From assembly GCF_024158125.1 (NCBI RefSeq), contig NZ_JAMZFT010000001.1, positions 248,001 to 312,000 on the forward strand: 64,000 nt of DNA, in the 5' to 3' direction. This document shows positions 27,897 through 39,380 of the stretch, piece after piece. The notes beneath the pieces were generated by a model that was not told the origin of the DNA, searched no databases, and was given only the letters and a program-made list of their open reading frames with translations. How positions within the stretch are numbered: the stretch's first letter is position 1; every line of letters starts with the position of its first letter. A program made the translations under genes and the position numbers. The stretch comes from Futiania mangrovi. GTDB lineage: Bacteria > Pseudomonadota > Alphaproteobacteria > Futianiales > Futianiaceae.

Positions 27897-30422
27897 ATGG
27901 TCCGGCGCACTCTTTCACGGGGCGATTCATCGCCCGCCGCGACGCGCGACAGGGCGACCCAGGTGAGCCAGGCCGAAGACATGCTGCAGAAGGATAGCGC
28001 CGGCCGCGGGGCCGTTGCCGGCGGCCGCGACTTCACAGCCTGGTTCGGCGTTGGCGGCCTCGTTCTCGCGGTCGCGGTCAGCGCGGCGCTGCTCGTCAAC
28101 TCTGAGGATGCGGGGCTCCGCACGGTATCGCTTGCGGTGGCGCTGGTGCTGCTGGCCTTTCTCGTGGCGGCGGACACCTTGCGCACCCGAACCACCGCGC
28201 GCGGCGCAGCGGAGGCGGAGCGGGCGCTGGCCACCGCGCTGTCGGTTTCGGCCGACGGAATGGCGGTCAGCGACAAGGCGGGGCGGCTGCTCACCGTCAA
28301 TGCCGCGTTCCGGGCGCTGTTCCCGGTCTCCGGCGCGCCGGCGATCGACCGGCTGCTGGTGCCGGAGCCGGACAGTGCCGAGCCGCTCTACCGCCTGTTC
28401 CGCGCAATGCGCGAGGGAGAGGTGGCCGAGGCCGAGGTGACGCTTGCCCGCGATGGCGGTACCGCGCGCGTGGATCTCGCGGTCGGGCCTCTTCCGGGAG
28501 GAACGGGCCGCGCGCTGTGGCGGATCACGTTGCGCCCGGACACGGCAGCCCCGCAAGCGGAGGCGGCACCGGGCGATCTCGATCATCTGCCGGTGGGGGC
28601 GTTCACAGCCGACCTGCAGGGGCAGGTAATGGCGCTGAACGCGCGTCTCGCGGACTGGACAGGACGCGCCGCGGCAGCTTGCACCGACGGGCTGCGTCTC
28701 ACGGACCTGTTCCCCACGCTTGCCGAGGAGACGCCCGAGACCTGGGACACCGTCGTGGTGCGTGACACCGTCCTGCCGGGGGGTGAGGACGCGGGCGGCA
28801 GCATGGCGGGCAGACCGGTGCGCCTGCTTCTGCATCTCGAGCGGGAGAGCGGCGAGGTACCCGGCCGCATCCTCGCCCTCGTGCTGCCGGGAGAGGTGCT
28901 GGGAGGGACCGGCACCGGCGCCGAGGAGAGCGGCGACGGCCATCTCGTGCGCTTCCTCAACCAGACACCCATCGGCATCGTGGTGGCCGAGCCCGATGGT
29001 GCCGTGATCGAATGGAATCGCGGTTTCGTGCGCCTGACCGGCGAAGGGGAGACGCGCAGGCTGACGGATGCGCTCGCGCCGGAGGATGTGGCCGAGGTTG
29101 CCCTGCGGCTCAGGGACGCCTGGGAAGGCAAGCGCTTCGACGCGCCCGCCGAGGTGCGCTTCCCGCGCACCGGCCGCGTCGCCCAGCTTTACGCCAGCCG
29201 CATCGAGGAGGCGGACGTCACCGGGGTCATCGTCTACCTGATCGACACGACCGAGCAGAAGTCGCTGGAGTTGCAATTCGCCCAGTCGCAGAAGATGCAG
29301 GCCGTGGGTCAGCTGGCCGGCGGCATCGCCCATGACTTCAACAATCTGCTGACCGCGATCATCGGGTTCTGCGACCTGCTGCTGGTCCGGCACGAACCCG
29401 GCGACCCGTCCTTCGGCGACGTCATGCAGATCAAGCAGAACGCCAACCGCGCGGCCAATCTCGTGCGTCAGCTGCTGGCCTTCTCGCGCCAGCAGACGCT
29501 CAGGCCGAAGGTGCTCCAGCTGACCGACACGCTGGCCGACCTCTCGAACCTGCTGTCGCGCCTGATCGGCGGGACCATTCACCTGAAGATGATCCACGGG
29601 CGCGACCTGGGTCTCGTGAAGGTCGACCAGGGCCAGTTCGAGCAGGTCGTCATCAATCTCGCGGTCAACGCGCGCGATGCGATGCCCGAGGGTGGCACAC
29701 TCACGATCGCCACCCGCAATGTCAGCGCCGACGAGGTGCGTGTGCTGGGGCACCCGCTGATGCCGCCTGCGGACTATGTCTGCATCTCCGTCACCGATAC
29801 GGGCACCGGGATCCCGAAGGAAAACCTGGGCAAGATTTTCGAACCCTTCTTCACCACGAAGGAGGTGGGCAAGGGCACGGGCCTAGGCCTCTCGACGGTC
29901 TATGGCATCATCAAGCAGACGGGGGGATTCGTCTTCCCGGTCTCCGAGGTGGGCAAGGGCACAACCTTCGACATCTACCTGCCGCGCCACGAGGAAGAAC
30001 AGAAGGCCGCGCCTGCCGCCGAGGAGGCGCCGCCGGCGCGCCAGGACCTGACGGGCCGCGGCACGATCCTGCTGGTGGAGGACGAGACGGCGGTCCGCTC
30101 CTTCGCGGTGCGGGCTCTCACCACGCGCGGCTATCACGTGCTCGAGGCCGACGGGGGCGAGGCCGCCCTCGAGATCGTGCAGGAGCATCCGGGACGAATC
30201 GACCTGCTGATCTCCGACGTGGTGATGCCGACCATGGACGGCCCGACCCTCGTCGCGGCCGCGCGGAAATCGCGGCCGGACATGCGGATCATCTTCATTT
30301 CCGGCTATGCCGAGGATGCTTTCCGCAAGAGCCTGAAAAAAGACGAGAATTTCACATTCCTGCCGAAACCCTTCTCGCTCAAGCAGCTCGCTGCGACCGT
30401 CAAGGACGTGCTCAACGCCTGA
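27897..30422 (+). CDS. cckA: Hybrid histidine kinase CckA
   Basis: This cell-cycle kinase of 841 residues has two membrane helices near the N-terminus (about 45-65 and 72-92), then PAS-like domains (about 100-440). The HisKA domain follows with the CckA-typical [20 protein letters not shown] (His479), an HATPase domain with [10 protein letters not shown] and [12 protein letters not shown], and a receiver domain with Asp774 in LLISDVVMP. CckA drives ChpT and CtrA and can act as a phosphatase. I use ATG 27897, which has GAGG eight bases ahead; a TTG four codons earlier only extends the frame. A CtrA box stands in front. Confidence 0.95.
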   Translation: MVRRTLSRGDSSPAATRDRATQVSQAEDMLQKDSAGRGAVAGGRDFTAWFGVGGLVLAVAVSAALLVNSEDAGLRTVSLAVALVLLAFLVAADTLRTRTTARGAAEAERALATALSVSADGMAVSDKAGRLLTVNAAFRALFPVSGAPAIDRLLVPEPDSAEPLYRLFRAMREGEVAEAEVTLARDGGTARVDLAVGPLPGGTGRALWRITLRPDTAAPQAEAAPGDLDHLPVGAFTADLQGQVMALNARLADWTGRAAAACTDGLRLTDLFPTLAEETPETWDTVVVRDTVLPGGEDAGGSMAGRPVRLLLHLERESGEVPGRILALVLPGEVLGGTGTGAEESGDGHLVRFLNQTPIGIVVAEPDGAVIEWNRGFVRLTGEGETRRLTDALAPEDVAEVALRLRDAWEGKRFDAPAEVRFPRTGRVAQLYASRIEEADVTGVIVYLIDTTEQKSLELQFAQSQKMQAVGQLAGGIAHDFNNLLTAIIGFCDLLLVRHEPGDPSFGDVMQIKQNANRAANLVRQLLAFSRQQTLRPKVLQLTDTLADLSNLLSRLIGGTIHLKMIHGRDLGLVKVDQGQFEQVVINLAVNARDAMPEGGTLTIATRNVSADEVRVLGHPLMPPADYVCISVTDTGTGIPKENLGKIFEPFFTTKEVGKGTGLGLSTVYGIIKQTGGFVFPVSEVGKGTTFDIYLPRHEEEQKAAPAAEEAPPARQDLTGRGTILLVEDETAVRSFAVRALTTRGYHVLEADGGEAALEIVQEHPGRIDLLISDVVMPTMDGPTLVAAARKSRPDMRIIFISGYAEDAFRKSLKKDENFTFLPKPFSLKQLAATVKDVLNA

Positions 30423-30452
30423 GCGGAGCACGGACGAAGCGCGCGCGCCCAT

Positions 30453-30467
30453 GTTCCACACTTGTTC
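30453..30467. promoter_or_regulatory. LexA (SOS) box of recA
   Basis: GTTC at 30453-30456 and GTTC at 30464-30467 are separated by seven bases, the direct-repeat SOS box of alphaproteobacteria. An inverted repeat TTGTTC-N4-GAACAA (30462-30477) overlaps its right half. The site is 69 bases before the recA start, where LexA would block transcription until DNA damage. Confidence 0.8.
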
Positions 30468-30536
30468 GCAGGAACAAATTATGCACACTTGCGGCTGTTG
30501 CGACGACTCGCGAGCTGTGAGAGGAAAGGGACGGCA

Positions 30537-31625
<1,089 letters not shown>

Positions 31626-31806
31626 TCCGGCCGCTGCCCGCACCGTCCTCCCGGGTTGAAACCGGCGTCCGCGCGCGCGATATCCTTGCGCCCGTGGCCT
31701 GCAGCAACGGTGCGTCTGGACGGCGTGCCGCCGCACCGATATGACAGGCGGGCTTGCGCAATCCCCGGCCCGGTGGCGGGCCGGGCCAGACGAGGTGCCG
31801 ATCGAC

Positions 31807-34473
31807 ATGAGCAGCCTGAGCGACATCCGCCGCACGTTCCTCGAGTTCTTCGAGAAGAACGGACACCAGGTCGTGGCGTCCTCGCCACTCGTGCCGCACA
31901 ACGATCCCTCGCTGCTGTTCACGAACGCCGGCATGGTGCAGTTCAAGAACGTGTTCACCGGGCTCGAGACGCGCGCGTACAACCGTGCGGCGACCTCGCA
32001 GAAATGCGTGCGCGCGGGCGGCAAGCACAACGACCTCGACAATGTCGGCTACACCGCGCGCCACCACACGTTCTTCGAGATGCTGGGGAACTTCTCCTTC
32101 GGTGACTATTTCAAGGCGGACGCGATCGACTTCGCCTGGCGGCTGGTGACGCAGGAGTTCGGCCTGCCGAAGGATCGTCTGCTCGCCACCGTCTATGCCG
32201 AGGATGACGAGGCCTACGATCTCTGGCGCAAGGTCGCAGGCCTGCCCGAGAGCCGCATCATCCGGATCGCGACGTCGGACAATTTCTGGCAGATGGGAGA
32301 CACGGGCCCGTGCGGACCCTGTTCCGAGATCTTCTTCGACCATGGCGAGGGCATTCCCGGCGGACCGCCCGGTAGCCCGGACGAGGACGGCGACCGCTTT
32401 ATCGAGATCTGGAACCTCGTCTTCATGCAGTTCGAGCAGAAGGAGGGCGGCGCGCGCGTGGCCCTGCCCAAGCCCTCGATCGACACCGGCATGGGGCTCG
32501 AGCGCGTCGGCGCCGTTCTCCAGGGCAAGCACGACAATTACGACACGGACCTGCTCCGCAGCCTGATCGTGGCGTCGGCGCAGGCGTCCGGTACCGATCC
32601 GGACGGCCCGCACAGGACGAGCCACCGCGTGATCGCCGACCATCTGCGCGCGTCCTGCTTCCTGATCGCCGACGGCGTGCTGCCCTCGAACGAGGGACGC
32701 GGCTATGTGCTGCGGCGGATCATGCGGCGCGCCATGCGCCATGCGCACATGCTGGGCGTTGACGAACCGCTGATGTGGAAGCTGGTGCCCGCGTTGGTGC
32801 GCGCCATGGGAGATGCCTTCCCGGAGCTTGGCCGTGCGCAGGCGCTGGTGACGGAGACGCTGAAGCTCGAGGAGAGCCGGTTCCGCCGCACGCTCGACCG
32901 GGGTCTGCGGCTGCTCGACGAGGAGGTCGCGGATCTCGCCGCGAGCGGCACGCTGCGCGGCGATGTGGCGTTCAAGCTTTACGATACCTATGGTTTCCCG
33001 CTGGACCTGACGCAGGACGTGCTTCGCGGGCGCGGGCTGAAGGTCGATACCGACGGCTTCAACCGTGAAATGGCACGCCAGAAGGCGGAGGCGCGCGCCC
33101 ATTGGGCAGGCTCCGGCGAGGCGGCGACGGAGGCGGTGTGGTTCACCATCCGCGACCGCGTAGGCGGCACGGACTTCCTGGGCTACGAGGCCGAGCGGGC
33201 GGAGGGCCGCGTCGAGGCGCTGGTGCAGTCCGGCAAGGAAGTGGCGAGCGTGGCCAGGGGCGGCGAGGCCGAGGTCGTGCTCAACCAGACGCCGTTCTAT
33301 GCGGAATCGGGCGGACAGGTCGGCGACTCCGGTGCGATGCACGGAAACGGCGTTCGGCTCTCTGTGCTCGATACGGTCAAGCGCGCGGGCGACCTGCACG
33401 TCCACCGCGTGCGCGTGGAGGACGGCACGCTCGAGGTGGGCGCGGAACTGGCGCTCGAGATCGACGCTGCGCGGCGCACGGCAATCCGCGCCAATCACTC
33501 CGCGACGCACCTGGTGCACGAGGCGCTGCGCCGCGTGCTGGGCGATCACGTGACGCAGAAGGGCTCGCTTGTGTCGGCGGAGCGGTTGCGCTTCGACTTC
33601 AGCCACCCCAAGCCCATGACGGCGGAGGAGGTCGAGCAGGTCGAGGCCATCGTCAACCGTGTCGTCCGCCAGAACGAGGAGGTGGGCACCCGCCTGATGG
33701 CGCCGGAGGACGCGATCGAGGCCGGCGCGCTCGCCCTTTTCGGGGAGAAGTACGGCGAGGAGGTCCGCGTCCTCTCCATGGGCGCGGACGCGGAGAAGCC
33801 GACCGGCATCTATTCGGTCGAACTGTGCGGCGGCACGCATGTGCGGCGCACCGGCGACATCGCGCTGTTCAAGATCGTCTCGGAAGGCGCGGTTGCGTCG
33901 GGCGTGCGCCGGATCGAGGCGCTGACGGGCGAAGGCGCGCGCCGTTACCTGGTTGAGCAGGAGCGAGCCGCGCGCGAGGCCGCCGCGGCGCTCAAGACCA
34001 CGCCGCAGGAACTGCCGGGCCGCGTCGTCTCGCTGATGGAGGAGCGCCGCCGGCTCGAGCGGGAACTCGCGGATGCGAAACGCGCGCTGGCCCTGGGCGG
34101 CGGCGGGGGCGGGGCGACGGCGTCCGCGCCGGTGGAGGTTGGCGGTATCCGCTTCCTCGGCCGGGTGCTCGACGGCGTGAACCCGAAGGATCTGCGCGGC
34201 CTCGTCGACGATGCCAAGCGCGACCTGGGTTCCGGCGTCGTTGCCTATGTCGCGGTCAACGAGGGCAAGGCGGCGGTTGCCATCGGTGTGACCGACGACC
34301 TGACCGGCACGCTGAGCGCGGTCGACCTCGTGCGCGTCGGGGCCGAGGCGCTGGGCGGCAAGGGCGGCGGCGGCCGCCCCGACATGGCGCAGGCGGGCGG
34401 CCCGAACGGGGCGGACGCGGCCAAGGCGATCGAGGCGCTGCAGGCCGCGCTTGCGGCGCGCGTGGCGGCCTGA
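31807..34473 (+). CDS. alaS: Alanyl-tRNA synthetase
   Basis: The protein has 888 residues, the normal length. The class II catalytic domain opens with [16 protein letters not shown] and has [19 protein letters not shown] (motif 2 region). The editing domain shows the zinc-binding [10 protein letters not shown] and CGGTHV. A glycine-rich link (GGGGGG) precedes the DHHA1-type C-terminal domain. ATG 31807 gives the family N-terminus; an earlier in-frame ATG at 31741 only adds unrelated sequence. It lies 181 bases after recA, an order common in alphaproteobacteria; no hairpin terminator separates the two. Confidence 0.97.
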   Translation: MSSLSDIRRTFLEFFEKNGHQVVASSPLVPHNDPSLLFTNAGMVQFKNVFTGLETRAYNRAATSQKCVRAGGKHNDLDNVGYTARHHTFFEMLGNFSFGDYFKADAIDFAWRLVTQEFGLPKDRLLATVYAEDDEAYDLWRKVAGLPESRIIRIATSDNFWQMGDTGPCGPCSEIFFDHGEGIPGGPPGSPDEDGDRFIEIWNLVFMQFEQKEGGARVALPKPSIDTGMGLERVGAVLQGKHDNYDTDLLRSLIVASAQASGTDPDGPHRTSHRVIADHLRASCFLIADGVLPSNEGRGYVLRRIMRRAMRHAHMLGVDEPLMWKLVPALVRAMGDAFPELGRAQALVTETLKLEESRFRRTLDRGLRLLDEEVADLAASGTLRGDVAFKLYDTYGFPLDLTQDVLRGRGLKVDTDGFNREMARQKAEARAHWAGSGEAATEAVWFTIRDRVGGTDFLGYEAERAEGRVEALVQSGKEVASVARGGEAEVVLNQTPFYAESGGQVGDSGAMHGNGVRLSVLDTVKRAGDLHVHRVRVEDGTLEVGAELALEIDAARRTAIRANHSATHLVHEALRRVLGDHVTQKGSLVSAERLRFDFSHPKPMTAEEVEQVEAIVNRVVRQNEEVGTRLMAPEDAIEAGALALFGEKYGEEVRVLSMGADAEKPTGIYSVELCGGTHVRRTGDIALFKIVSEGAVASGVRRIEALTGEGARRYLVEQERAAREAAAALKTTPQELPGRVVSLMEERRRLERELADAKRALALGGGGGGATASAPVEVGGIRFLGRVLDGVNPKDLRGLVDDAKRDLGSGVVAYVAVNEGKAAVAIGVTDDLTGTLSAVDLVRVGAEALGGKGGGGRPDMAQAGGPNGADAAKAIEALQAALAARVAA

Positions 34474-34506
34474 GCGTCGCCGGGCACCGGGGGGGCGGGC
34501 CCGGGG

Positions 34507-34971
34507 TCAGTCGCGGTCGGGTGCCTGAAGGCTCTCGAGCCGGGCAAGAAGGTCCGCGGGCATGGAGGCCTCGGTCGTGCGGCCGGGCAAAAGGTGCAGT
34601 GTCTCGAACCAGGGGAGGCGGCTCTCGACGCCCTCCTGCATGACCGGCGGCACCCGCTCCGGGTCGTCGAGACTGCCGATGGACACGGCGATGCGCGGCC
34701 GGCCTGCAACAGCATAGGTCAAGGGCGTGCCGCACAGCCGGCAGAACCCCCGCCGGCCAGCCTCCGACGACTTGAATACGGCAATCTCCCCGCGCGTCAC
34801 ATGAAAGTGGTGTGCGTCGAGCCCCGCAAGCGCGGCGAACGGCGCGCCGAAAGCCTTCTGGCACATCCGGCAATGACAGATCGAGGGCGTGTCGGGGATG
34901 GCGTCGAGCGCGTAGCGCACGGCCCCGCACTGGCATCCGCCCGTCAGGACGGCATCTGTTGGGGCGCTCAT
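34507..34971 (-). CDS. GFA/CENP-V family zinc protein
   Basis: A 154-residue protein with the cysteine pattern GGCQCGAVRY, CHCRMCQKAFG and CRLCGTPL, which bind two zinc ions in the GFA (glutathione-dependent formaldehyde-activating) fold. Most members have no proven activity, so the family name is safer than a formaldehyde role. ATG 34971 is the first with a sensible N-terminus. It is convergent with alaS. Downstream of icd on the same strand, it is separated from it by a strong terminator and so has its own promoter. Confidence 0.85.
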   Translation of the reverse strand: MSAPTDAVLTGGCQCGAVRYALDAIPDTPSICHCRMCQKAFGAPFAALAGLDAHHFHVTRGEIAVFKSSEAGRRGFCRLCGTPLTYAVAGRPRIAVSIGSLDDPERVPPVMQEGVESRLPWFETLHLLPGRTTEASMPADLLARLESLQAPDRD

Positions 34972-35001
34972 GGTCCTTCCTCCTCCTCGGCAGAAAGCAA
35001 A

Positions 35002-35030
35002 GGGGCCCGGCGGACAACCCGCCGGGCCCC
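35002..35030 (-). terminator. Rho-independent terminator of icd
   Basis: A perfect 12-bp stem (35002-35013 with 35019-35030, 5-base loop ACAAC) is followed on the minus strand by TTTGCTTTC. It lies 28 bases after the icd stop. Confidence 0.8.
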
Positions 35031-35058
35031 CAAGCAAACCACGAAGCGGGTAGGCCCG

Positions 35059-36270
35059 TCAGCCCAGCGCCTTCTGAAGGTTCTCGTCGATCTTGTCGAG
35101 GAAGCCGGTCGTGGAGAGCCACTTCTGGTCCGGTCCGACGAGGAGCGCGAGATCCTTCGTCATGTAGCCGGCCTCGACCGTGTCGATGCACACCTTCTCC
35201 AGCGTCGTGGCGAAGCGCGCCAGTTCCGCGTTGTCGTCGAGTTTCGCGCGGTGCGCGAGGCCGCGCGTCCAGGCGAAGATCGAGGCGATAGAGTTGGTCG
35301 ACGTCTCCTTGCCTTGCTGGTGAAGGCGGTAGTGGCGCGTGACCGTGCCGTGGGCCGCTTCCGCCTCGACCGTCTTGCCGTCCGGCGTCATCAGCACGGA
35401 GGTCATCAGGCCGAGCGAGCCGAACCCTTGCGCGACCGTGTCGGACTGCACGTCGCCGTCGTAGTTCTTGCACGCCCAGACGAAGGCGCCCGACCACTTC
35501 ATCGCGCAGGCGACCATGTCGTCGATCAGGCGATGCTCGTAGGTGATGCCGGCGTCCTCGAACTTCTTCTGGAAGTCCTTCTCGAACACTTCCTGGAACA
35601 GGTCCTTGAAGCGGCCGTCATAGGCCTTGAGGATGGTGTTCTTGGTCGACAGATAGACCGGCCAGCCGCGGTTCAGGCCGTAGTTCATGCAGGCCCGCGC
35701 GAAATCGCGGATCGACTCGTCGAGGTTGTACATCGCCATGGCGACGCCGCCGCCGGGGTAGTTGTAGACCTCGTGTTCGATGACCTGGCCGTCTTCGCCC
35801 TCGAACTTGATGGTGAGCTTGCCCTTGCCCGGCACCACGAAGTCGGTGGCGCGGTACTGGTCGCCGAAGGCGTGGCGGCCGACGACGATCGGCTGCGTCC
35901 AGCCCGGGACGAGGCGCGGCACGTTCTTGCAGATGATCGGCTCGCGGAAGACGACGCCGCCCAGGATGTTGCGGATCGTGCCGTTCGGCGACTTCCACAT
36001 CTTCTTCAGGCCGAATTCCTCCACCCGCGCCTCGTCCGGCGTGATGGTGGCGCACTTCACGCCGACGCCATGCTTCTTGATCGCTTCCGCCGCGTCGACC
36101 GTGACCTGGTCGTTGGTCTGGTCGCGGTACTCGATCCCGAGGTCGTAGTACTCCAGCTTGATGTCGAGATAGGGCAGGATCAGCTTCTGCTTGATGAAGT
36201 CCCAGATAATCCGGGTCATCTCGTCGCCGTCCAGTTCGACGACCGGATTTGCCACCTTGATTTTCGTCAT
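35059..36270 (-). CDS. icd: NADP-dependent isocitrate dehydrogenase
   Basis: This 403-residue enzyme is of the homodimeric, eukaryote-like IDH type (TIGR00127-like), as usual in alphaproteobacteria. It starts [20 protein letters not shown] and holds the substrate-binding [13 protein letters not shown] region and metal-site Asp residues in DDMVA and YDGDVQSD. It oxidises isocitrate to 2-oxoglutarate and yields NADPH in the TCA cycle. ATG 36270 leaves 157 bases to the divergent trmJ. A strong terminator closes the gene, so it is monocistronic. Confidence 0.97.
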   Translation of the reverse strand: MTKIKVANPVVELDGDEMTRIIWDFIKQKLILPYLDIKLEYYDLGIEYRDQTNDQVTVDAAEAIKKHGVGVKCATITPDEARVEEFGLKKMWKSPNGTIRNILGGVVFREPIICKNVPRLVPGWTQPIVVGRHAFGDQYRATDFVVPGKGKLTIKFEGEDGQVIEHEVYNYPGGGVAMAMYNLDESIRDFARACMNYGLNRGWPVYLSTKNTILKAYDGRFKDLFQEVFEKDFQKKFEDAGITYEHRLIDDMVACAMKWSGAFVWACKNYDGDVQSDTVAQGFGSLGLMTSVLMTPDGKTVEAEAAHGTVTRHYRLHQQGKETSTNSIASIFAWTRGLAHRAKLDDNAELARFATTLEKVCIDTVEAGYMTKDLALLVGPDQKWLSTTGFLDKIDENLQKALG

Positions 36271-36427
36271 GGATCCCTCGGGCCTTGAGCGTTGCCTTTG
36301 AAGGACGCGGCCTAACGCGCGCCCTGCCTTGATCGCGCGCGGACCATAGCCGAGGCCGCGCCCCTCGCCAAGTACGCCAAAGGGCGTTAGAAGGCGCGGG
36401 CTCGCATTGCAGGGGAATTTGCCGCAG

Positions 36428-37234
36428 ATGGCCGGAACCAACCGCACCGCCCTCGCGATCACGGGGGGGCCCGTGATCATACTCGTTGAGCCGCAGCTTG
36501 CCGACAACATCGGGGCCGCGGCCCGCGCCATGCTGAACTTCGGCCTGACCGAGATGCGGCTGGTCGCGCCGCGCGACGGCTGGCCGAACGACCGTGCGAA
36601 CGCGATGGCGAGCGGAGCGGTCGAGGTGCTGGAGCGCGCGCAGGTCTTCGAAACGACGGCCGATGCGGTCGCCGACCTGCACTGGGTCGCGGCGACGACA
36701 GCGCGGGGCCGCGATCTCGTGAAGCCGGTGCTCGGCCCCGACACGGCGACGCGCGAGGCGGCTTCTCGCATGTCCTCCGGGCAGAAGTGCGGGGTGCTGT
36801 TCGGACGGGAGCGGACGGGGCTCGAGACCGAGGACATCGCGCGCGCCCATGCCATCGTCACCTATCCGGTGAACCCTGCATTCGCCTCGCTCAACCTCGC
36901 GCAGGCGGTGCTGCTCTACGGCTACGAGTGGTTCCGCGCCGCGGTCGACTGGTCGCCGCACCAGATGCCGGAGCCGGCCCCGGCCGCCGAGTTCGAGGGC
37001 TTCATCGGCCACCTGGAGCGGGAACTCGACGCCTCGGGCTTCCTGCGCCCGGCGGAAAAGAAGCCCGGCATGATGCGCAACATCCGCGCCATGTTCCAGC
37101 GCGCCGACCTGACGGCGCAGGAGGTGCGCACACTGCGCGGCGTGGTGCGTGCGCTGGCCGAGTTCCGGCCCGCGACCAAGGCGCACCTGATCAAGAACCC
37201 AGGCCCCATCGTCGACGAGGAGGACGGGGTTTGA
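36428..37234 (+). CDS. trmJ: tRNA (Cm32/Um32) methyltransferase, TrmJ-like SPOUT family
   Basis: A 268-residue SPOUT methyltransferase with the [20 protein letters not shown] opening, SAM-knot segment [15 protein letters not shown] and [18 protein letters not shown], the trefoil signature of the TrmJ/LasT group. It modifies the 2'-oxygen of residue 32 in the tRNA anticodon loop. I prefer ATG 36428 over a TTG at 36407, because CAGGGGAA falls between them. The stop codon overlaps the -35 element of the rpsD promoter. Confidence 0.88.
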   Translation: MAGTNRTALAITGGPVIILVEPQLADNIGAAARAMLNFGLTEMRLVAPRDGWPNDRANAMASGAVEVLERAQVFETTADAVADLHWVAATTARGRDLVKPVLGPDTATREAASRMSSGQKCGVLFGRERTGLETEDIARAHAIVTYPVNPAFASLNLAQAVLLYGYEWFRAAVDWSPHQMPEPAPAAEFEGFIGHLERELDASGFLRPAEKKPGMMRNIRAMFQRADLTAQEVRTLRGVVRALAEFRPATKAHLIKNPGPIVDEEDGV

Positions 37235-37258
37235 CTTTTCGCGCCGAGGACGTATAAA
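37231..37258 (+). promoter_or_regulatory. Sigma-70-type promoter for rpsD
   Basis: TTGACT (37231-37236) and TATAAA (37253-37258) with a 16-base spacer are close to consensus. The -35 box overlaps the trmJ stop codon. Transcription starting near 37265 would give a leader of about 140 bases before rpsD. Confidence 0.75.
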
Positions 37259-37267
37259 CCCCGACTT

Positions 37268-37288
37268 CGCCGGCGCATAAGGCCGGCG
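37268..37288 (+). promoter_or_regulatory. Leader hairpin near the rpsD transcript 5' end
   Basis: A perfect 7-bp stem (37268-37274 with 37282-37288, loop GCATAAG) would form in the first bases of the rpsD mRNA. It could stabilise the 5' end or take part in ribosomal-protein feedback; S4 controls its own synthesis through leader RNA in other bacteria. No known S4-binding pseudoknot is recognised. Confidence 0.4.
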
Positions 37289-37405
37289 GGAAACGCGTGC
37301 CCGCGCCGTCTGCGATAGAAAGCGACGGTCTGTCGTCCGGGGCGACTCGGAAGAGGAGGGCGCGAACACTTTTGATGACGACGTCACTCGTTTGAAGGAC
37401 TGAAC

Positions 37406-38023
37406 ATGTCGAAGCGCAGCGAAGCGAAGTACAAGCTTGACCGCCGCATGGGCGAGAACATCTGGGGCCGCCCGAAGAGCCCGGTCAACAAGCGCGAATA
37501 CGGCCCCGGCCAGCACGGCCAGCGCCGCAAGGGCAAGCTCTCCGACTTCGGCGTGCAGCTGCGCGCCAAGCAGAAGCTGAAGGGCTATTACGGCAACATC
37601 ACCGAGAAGCAGTTCCACCGCACCTATGTCGAGGCGGAGCGGCGCAAGGGTGATACCGGCGAGAACCTTGTGGGCCTGCTGGAGAGCCGCCTGGACGCGG
37701 TCGTCTACCGCTCGAAGTTCGTGCCGACGGTCTTCGCCGCGCGCCAGTTCGTCAACCACGGCCACGTGAACGTCAACGGCCGCCGGGTGAACATCCCGAG
37801 CTTCCGCTGCAAGCCGGGCGACGTGATCGAGATCCGCGGCAAGGCGCGCGAGATGGCGCTGGTGCTCGAGGCGCTGCAGTCGGCGGAGCGGGACATCCCC
37901 GACTATGTCGACGTCGACGTGAACAAGATGACGTCGACCTTCGTGCGCATCCCGCGCCTGGGCGACATTCCCTACCCGGTGCACATGGAGCCGAACCTGG
38001 TCGTCGAGTTCTACTCGCGCTGA
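37406..38023 (+). CDS. rpsD: 30S ribosomal protein S4
   Basis: S4 has 205 residues with [20 protein letters not shown] at the start, an S4 RNA-binding domain with [13 protein letters not shown] and [14 protein letters not shown], and the normal end EFYSR. It nucleates 30S assembly by binding 16S rRNA. In this genome it lies outside the alpha operon, as in other alphaproteobacteria. It has its own promoter, a 140-base leader and a classic terminator, so it is a single-gene unit. Confidence 0.98.
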   Translation: MSKRSEAKYKLDRRMGENIWGRPKSPVNKREYGPGQHGQRRKGKLSDFGVQLRAKQKLKGYYGNITEKQFHRTYVEAERRKGDTGENLVGLLESRLDAVVYRSKFVPTVFAARQFVNHGHVNVNGRRVNIPSFRCKPGDVIEIRGKAREMALVLEALQSAERDIPDYVDVDVNKMTSTFVRIPRLGDIPYPVHMEPNLVVEFYSR

Positions 38024-38051
38024 CCGGCCCGCACAGGGACAGAGACGGACG

Positions 38052-38077
38052 CGGGGGCCTTCGGGCCCCCGTTTTCA
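38052..38077 (+). terminator. Rho-independent terminator of rpsD
   Basis: An 8-bp GC stem (38052-38059 with 38064-38071) closed by the stable TTCG tetraloop is followed by TTTTC. It begins 29 bases after the rpsD stop. Confidence 0.9.
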
Positions 38078-38110
38078 TTGGTGGGTGTCAGGCGGAGAGG
38101 AGGCAGCCGC

Positions 38111-38608
38111 TCAGCGCGCGCCCCAATGCACCGTATAGGCCAGGCGCGGCAGCGCAGCGTCTTCGGGCGAGGGAACGGGCGCGACGCCGATGGTGTAGAG
38201 GCCCGAGGAGGCGATCGGAACGACGAAGAGACCGCGCCCGCTGGCCGTCACCACATGCTCTCGCAGGGACTCCGGCATGCCCTCGCGCATCACGGTCAGG
38301 CGCAGGGCGCCGGCTGCGATGGCGGCGTCATATTCCACGAACACCGTCTGGCCGGACAGGTAATAGAAGGTCTTGAGACCCAGGGTCTCCGACGGCACGA
38401 AGCCCGCCTGGTAGTGCGCCGCGGCAGCAGGACCTTCGAGGCGGCCGCTCTCCCGCCCGACATAGGGGAAGATGCCGCTCAGATAGACGAACACGACCGT
38501 GCCGACGGCGCCCGCGATCAGGATGCCGATAAAGGTGCCGATGCCGCCCTTCGACTTCGGGCGGTCGTCGGCGCGGGCCGGGGCGGTGCGGGGTGCGGGA
38601 CGGGCCAT
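38111..38608 (-). CDS. Single-pass membrane protein, function unknown
   Basis: A 165-residue protein has a basic Pro/Ala-rich N-terminus, one membrane helix (GTFIGILIAGAVGTVVFVYL, about 23-42) and an exported domain of about 115 residues. That domain is beta-rich, with FYYLSGQTVFVEYDA and GLFVVPIASSGLYTI suggesting a sandwich fold. No family is recognised. It is on the strand of the purine/grx operon but follows that operon's terminator, and it faces the rpsD terminator. Confidence 0.6.
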   Translation of the reverse strand: MARPAPRTAPARADDRPKSKGGIGTFIGILIAGAVGTVVFVYLSGIFPYVGRESGRLEGPAAAAHYQAGFVPSETLGLKTFYYLSGQTVFVEYDAAIAAGALRLTVMREGMPESLREHVVTASGRGLFVVPIASSGLYTIGVAPVPSPEDAALPRLAYTVHWGAR

Positions 38609-38648
38609 GCGGGCACTATAGCCGCCGGAGTGTTAGCCGCCCGTGAAC

Positions 38649-38700
38649 GCAAGCGCCCTGAAACGCGAAACCGCCGGGCGCTTGCGGGCGGCCCGGCGGT
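38649..38700 (-). terminator. Terminator region of the pur-bolA-grxD run, with two competing stems
   Basis: On the minus strand a perfect 10-bp stem (38700-38691 with 38679-38670) is followed by TTTCGCGTTTC, a plausible intrinsic terminator 28 bases after grxD. A second perfect 10-bp repeat (38649-38658 with 38676-38685) shares bases with it, so only one of the two can form. Confidence 0.6.
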
Positions 38701-38728
38701 GCGAACTTGCGGCGGTGACGGGAACGCC

Positions 38729-39076
38729 TCAGGCGGCGTTCTCCGTTGCGATGCCCTTGTCCTTCAGGAACTGCTGCAACTCGCCTTCCTGGAACATCTC
38801 GCGGACGATGTCGCAGCCGCCCACGAACTCACCCTTCACATAGAGCTGCGGGATCGTCGGCCAGTCGGAGAAGTCCTTGATTCCCTGGCGGATCTCCATG
38901 TCGTCGAGCACGTTCACGCCCTTGAACTTCACGCCGAGGTAGGTCAGTACCTGCACCACCTGGCTGGAGAAGCCGCACTGCGGAAACACCGGCGTGCCCT
39001 TCATGAAGAGCACGACGTCGTTTTCGGAAATGTCCTTGCGGATCTGGTCGAACGCCGGATTGTCACTCATCGTCAT
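38729..39076 (-). CDS. grxD: Monothiol glutaredoxin, Grx4 type
   Basis: This 115-residue glutaredoxin has the CGFS active site (PQCGFSSQ), the GSH-contact [13 protein letters not shown] and GGCDIV. CGFS proteins bind a bridging [2Fe-2S] cluster with glutathione and deliver it, often together with BolA. The bolA gene is directly upstream here. Both ATG 39076 and ATG 39070 are possible starts. A terminator follows. Confidence 0.95.
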   Translation of the reverse strand: MTMSDNPAFDQIRKDISENDVVLFMKGTPVFPQCGFSSQVVQVLTYLGVKFKGVNVLDDMEIRQGIKDFSDWPTIPQLYVKGEFVGGCDIVREMFQEGELQQFLKDKGIATENAA

Positions 39077-39130
39077 CGTCTCCCATCATGCCCGGATCAA
39101 GGGCCGGACCGTGGTTGCTGGAAAGTCCTG

Positions 39131-39364
39131 TCAGGCCGGGGCAGAGGTCTGCAGCGCGAGCGCGTGCAGTTCCCCACCCATCCGTCCCTTCAGGGCATCG
39201 TAGACCATCTTGTGCTGCTGCACGCGCGTCTTGCCCGCGAAGGCCGCGGACACGACGTGCGCCGCGTAATGGTCGCCATCGCCGGCCAGATCCTCGATGC
39301 GGACCTGCGCATCGGGAAAGCTTTCCTTGATCAGCCGTTCGATGTCGGCGGCATCCATTGCCAT
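39131..39364 (-). CDS. bolA: BolA-family protein
   Basis: The 77-residue BolA-like protein has VRIEDLAGDGDHYAAHVVS, which holds the loop that meets the GrxD-bound cluster, and the helix-turn-helix-like VQQHKMVYDALKGRM. The conserved His in HKMVYDAL is the usual cluster ligand in BolA-Grx heterodimers. ATG 39364 and ATG 39358 are both in frame; GAGGAG lies 12 bases before the first. It is placed between purL (16 bases) and grxD (54 bases). Confidence 0.92.
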   Translation of the reverse strand: MAMDAADIERLIKESFPDAQVRIEDLAGDGDHYAAHVVSAAFAGKTRVQQHKMVYDALKGRMGGELHALALQTSAPA

Positions 39365-39380
39365 CGGGCGCCTTGCCTCC

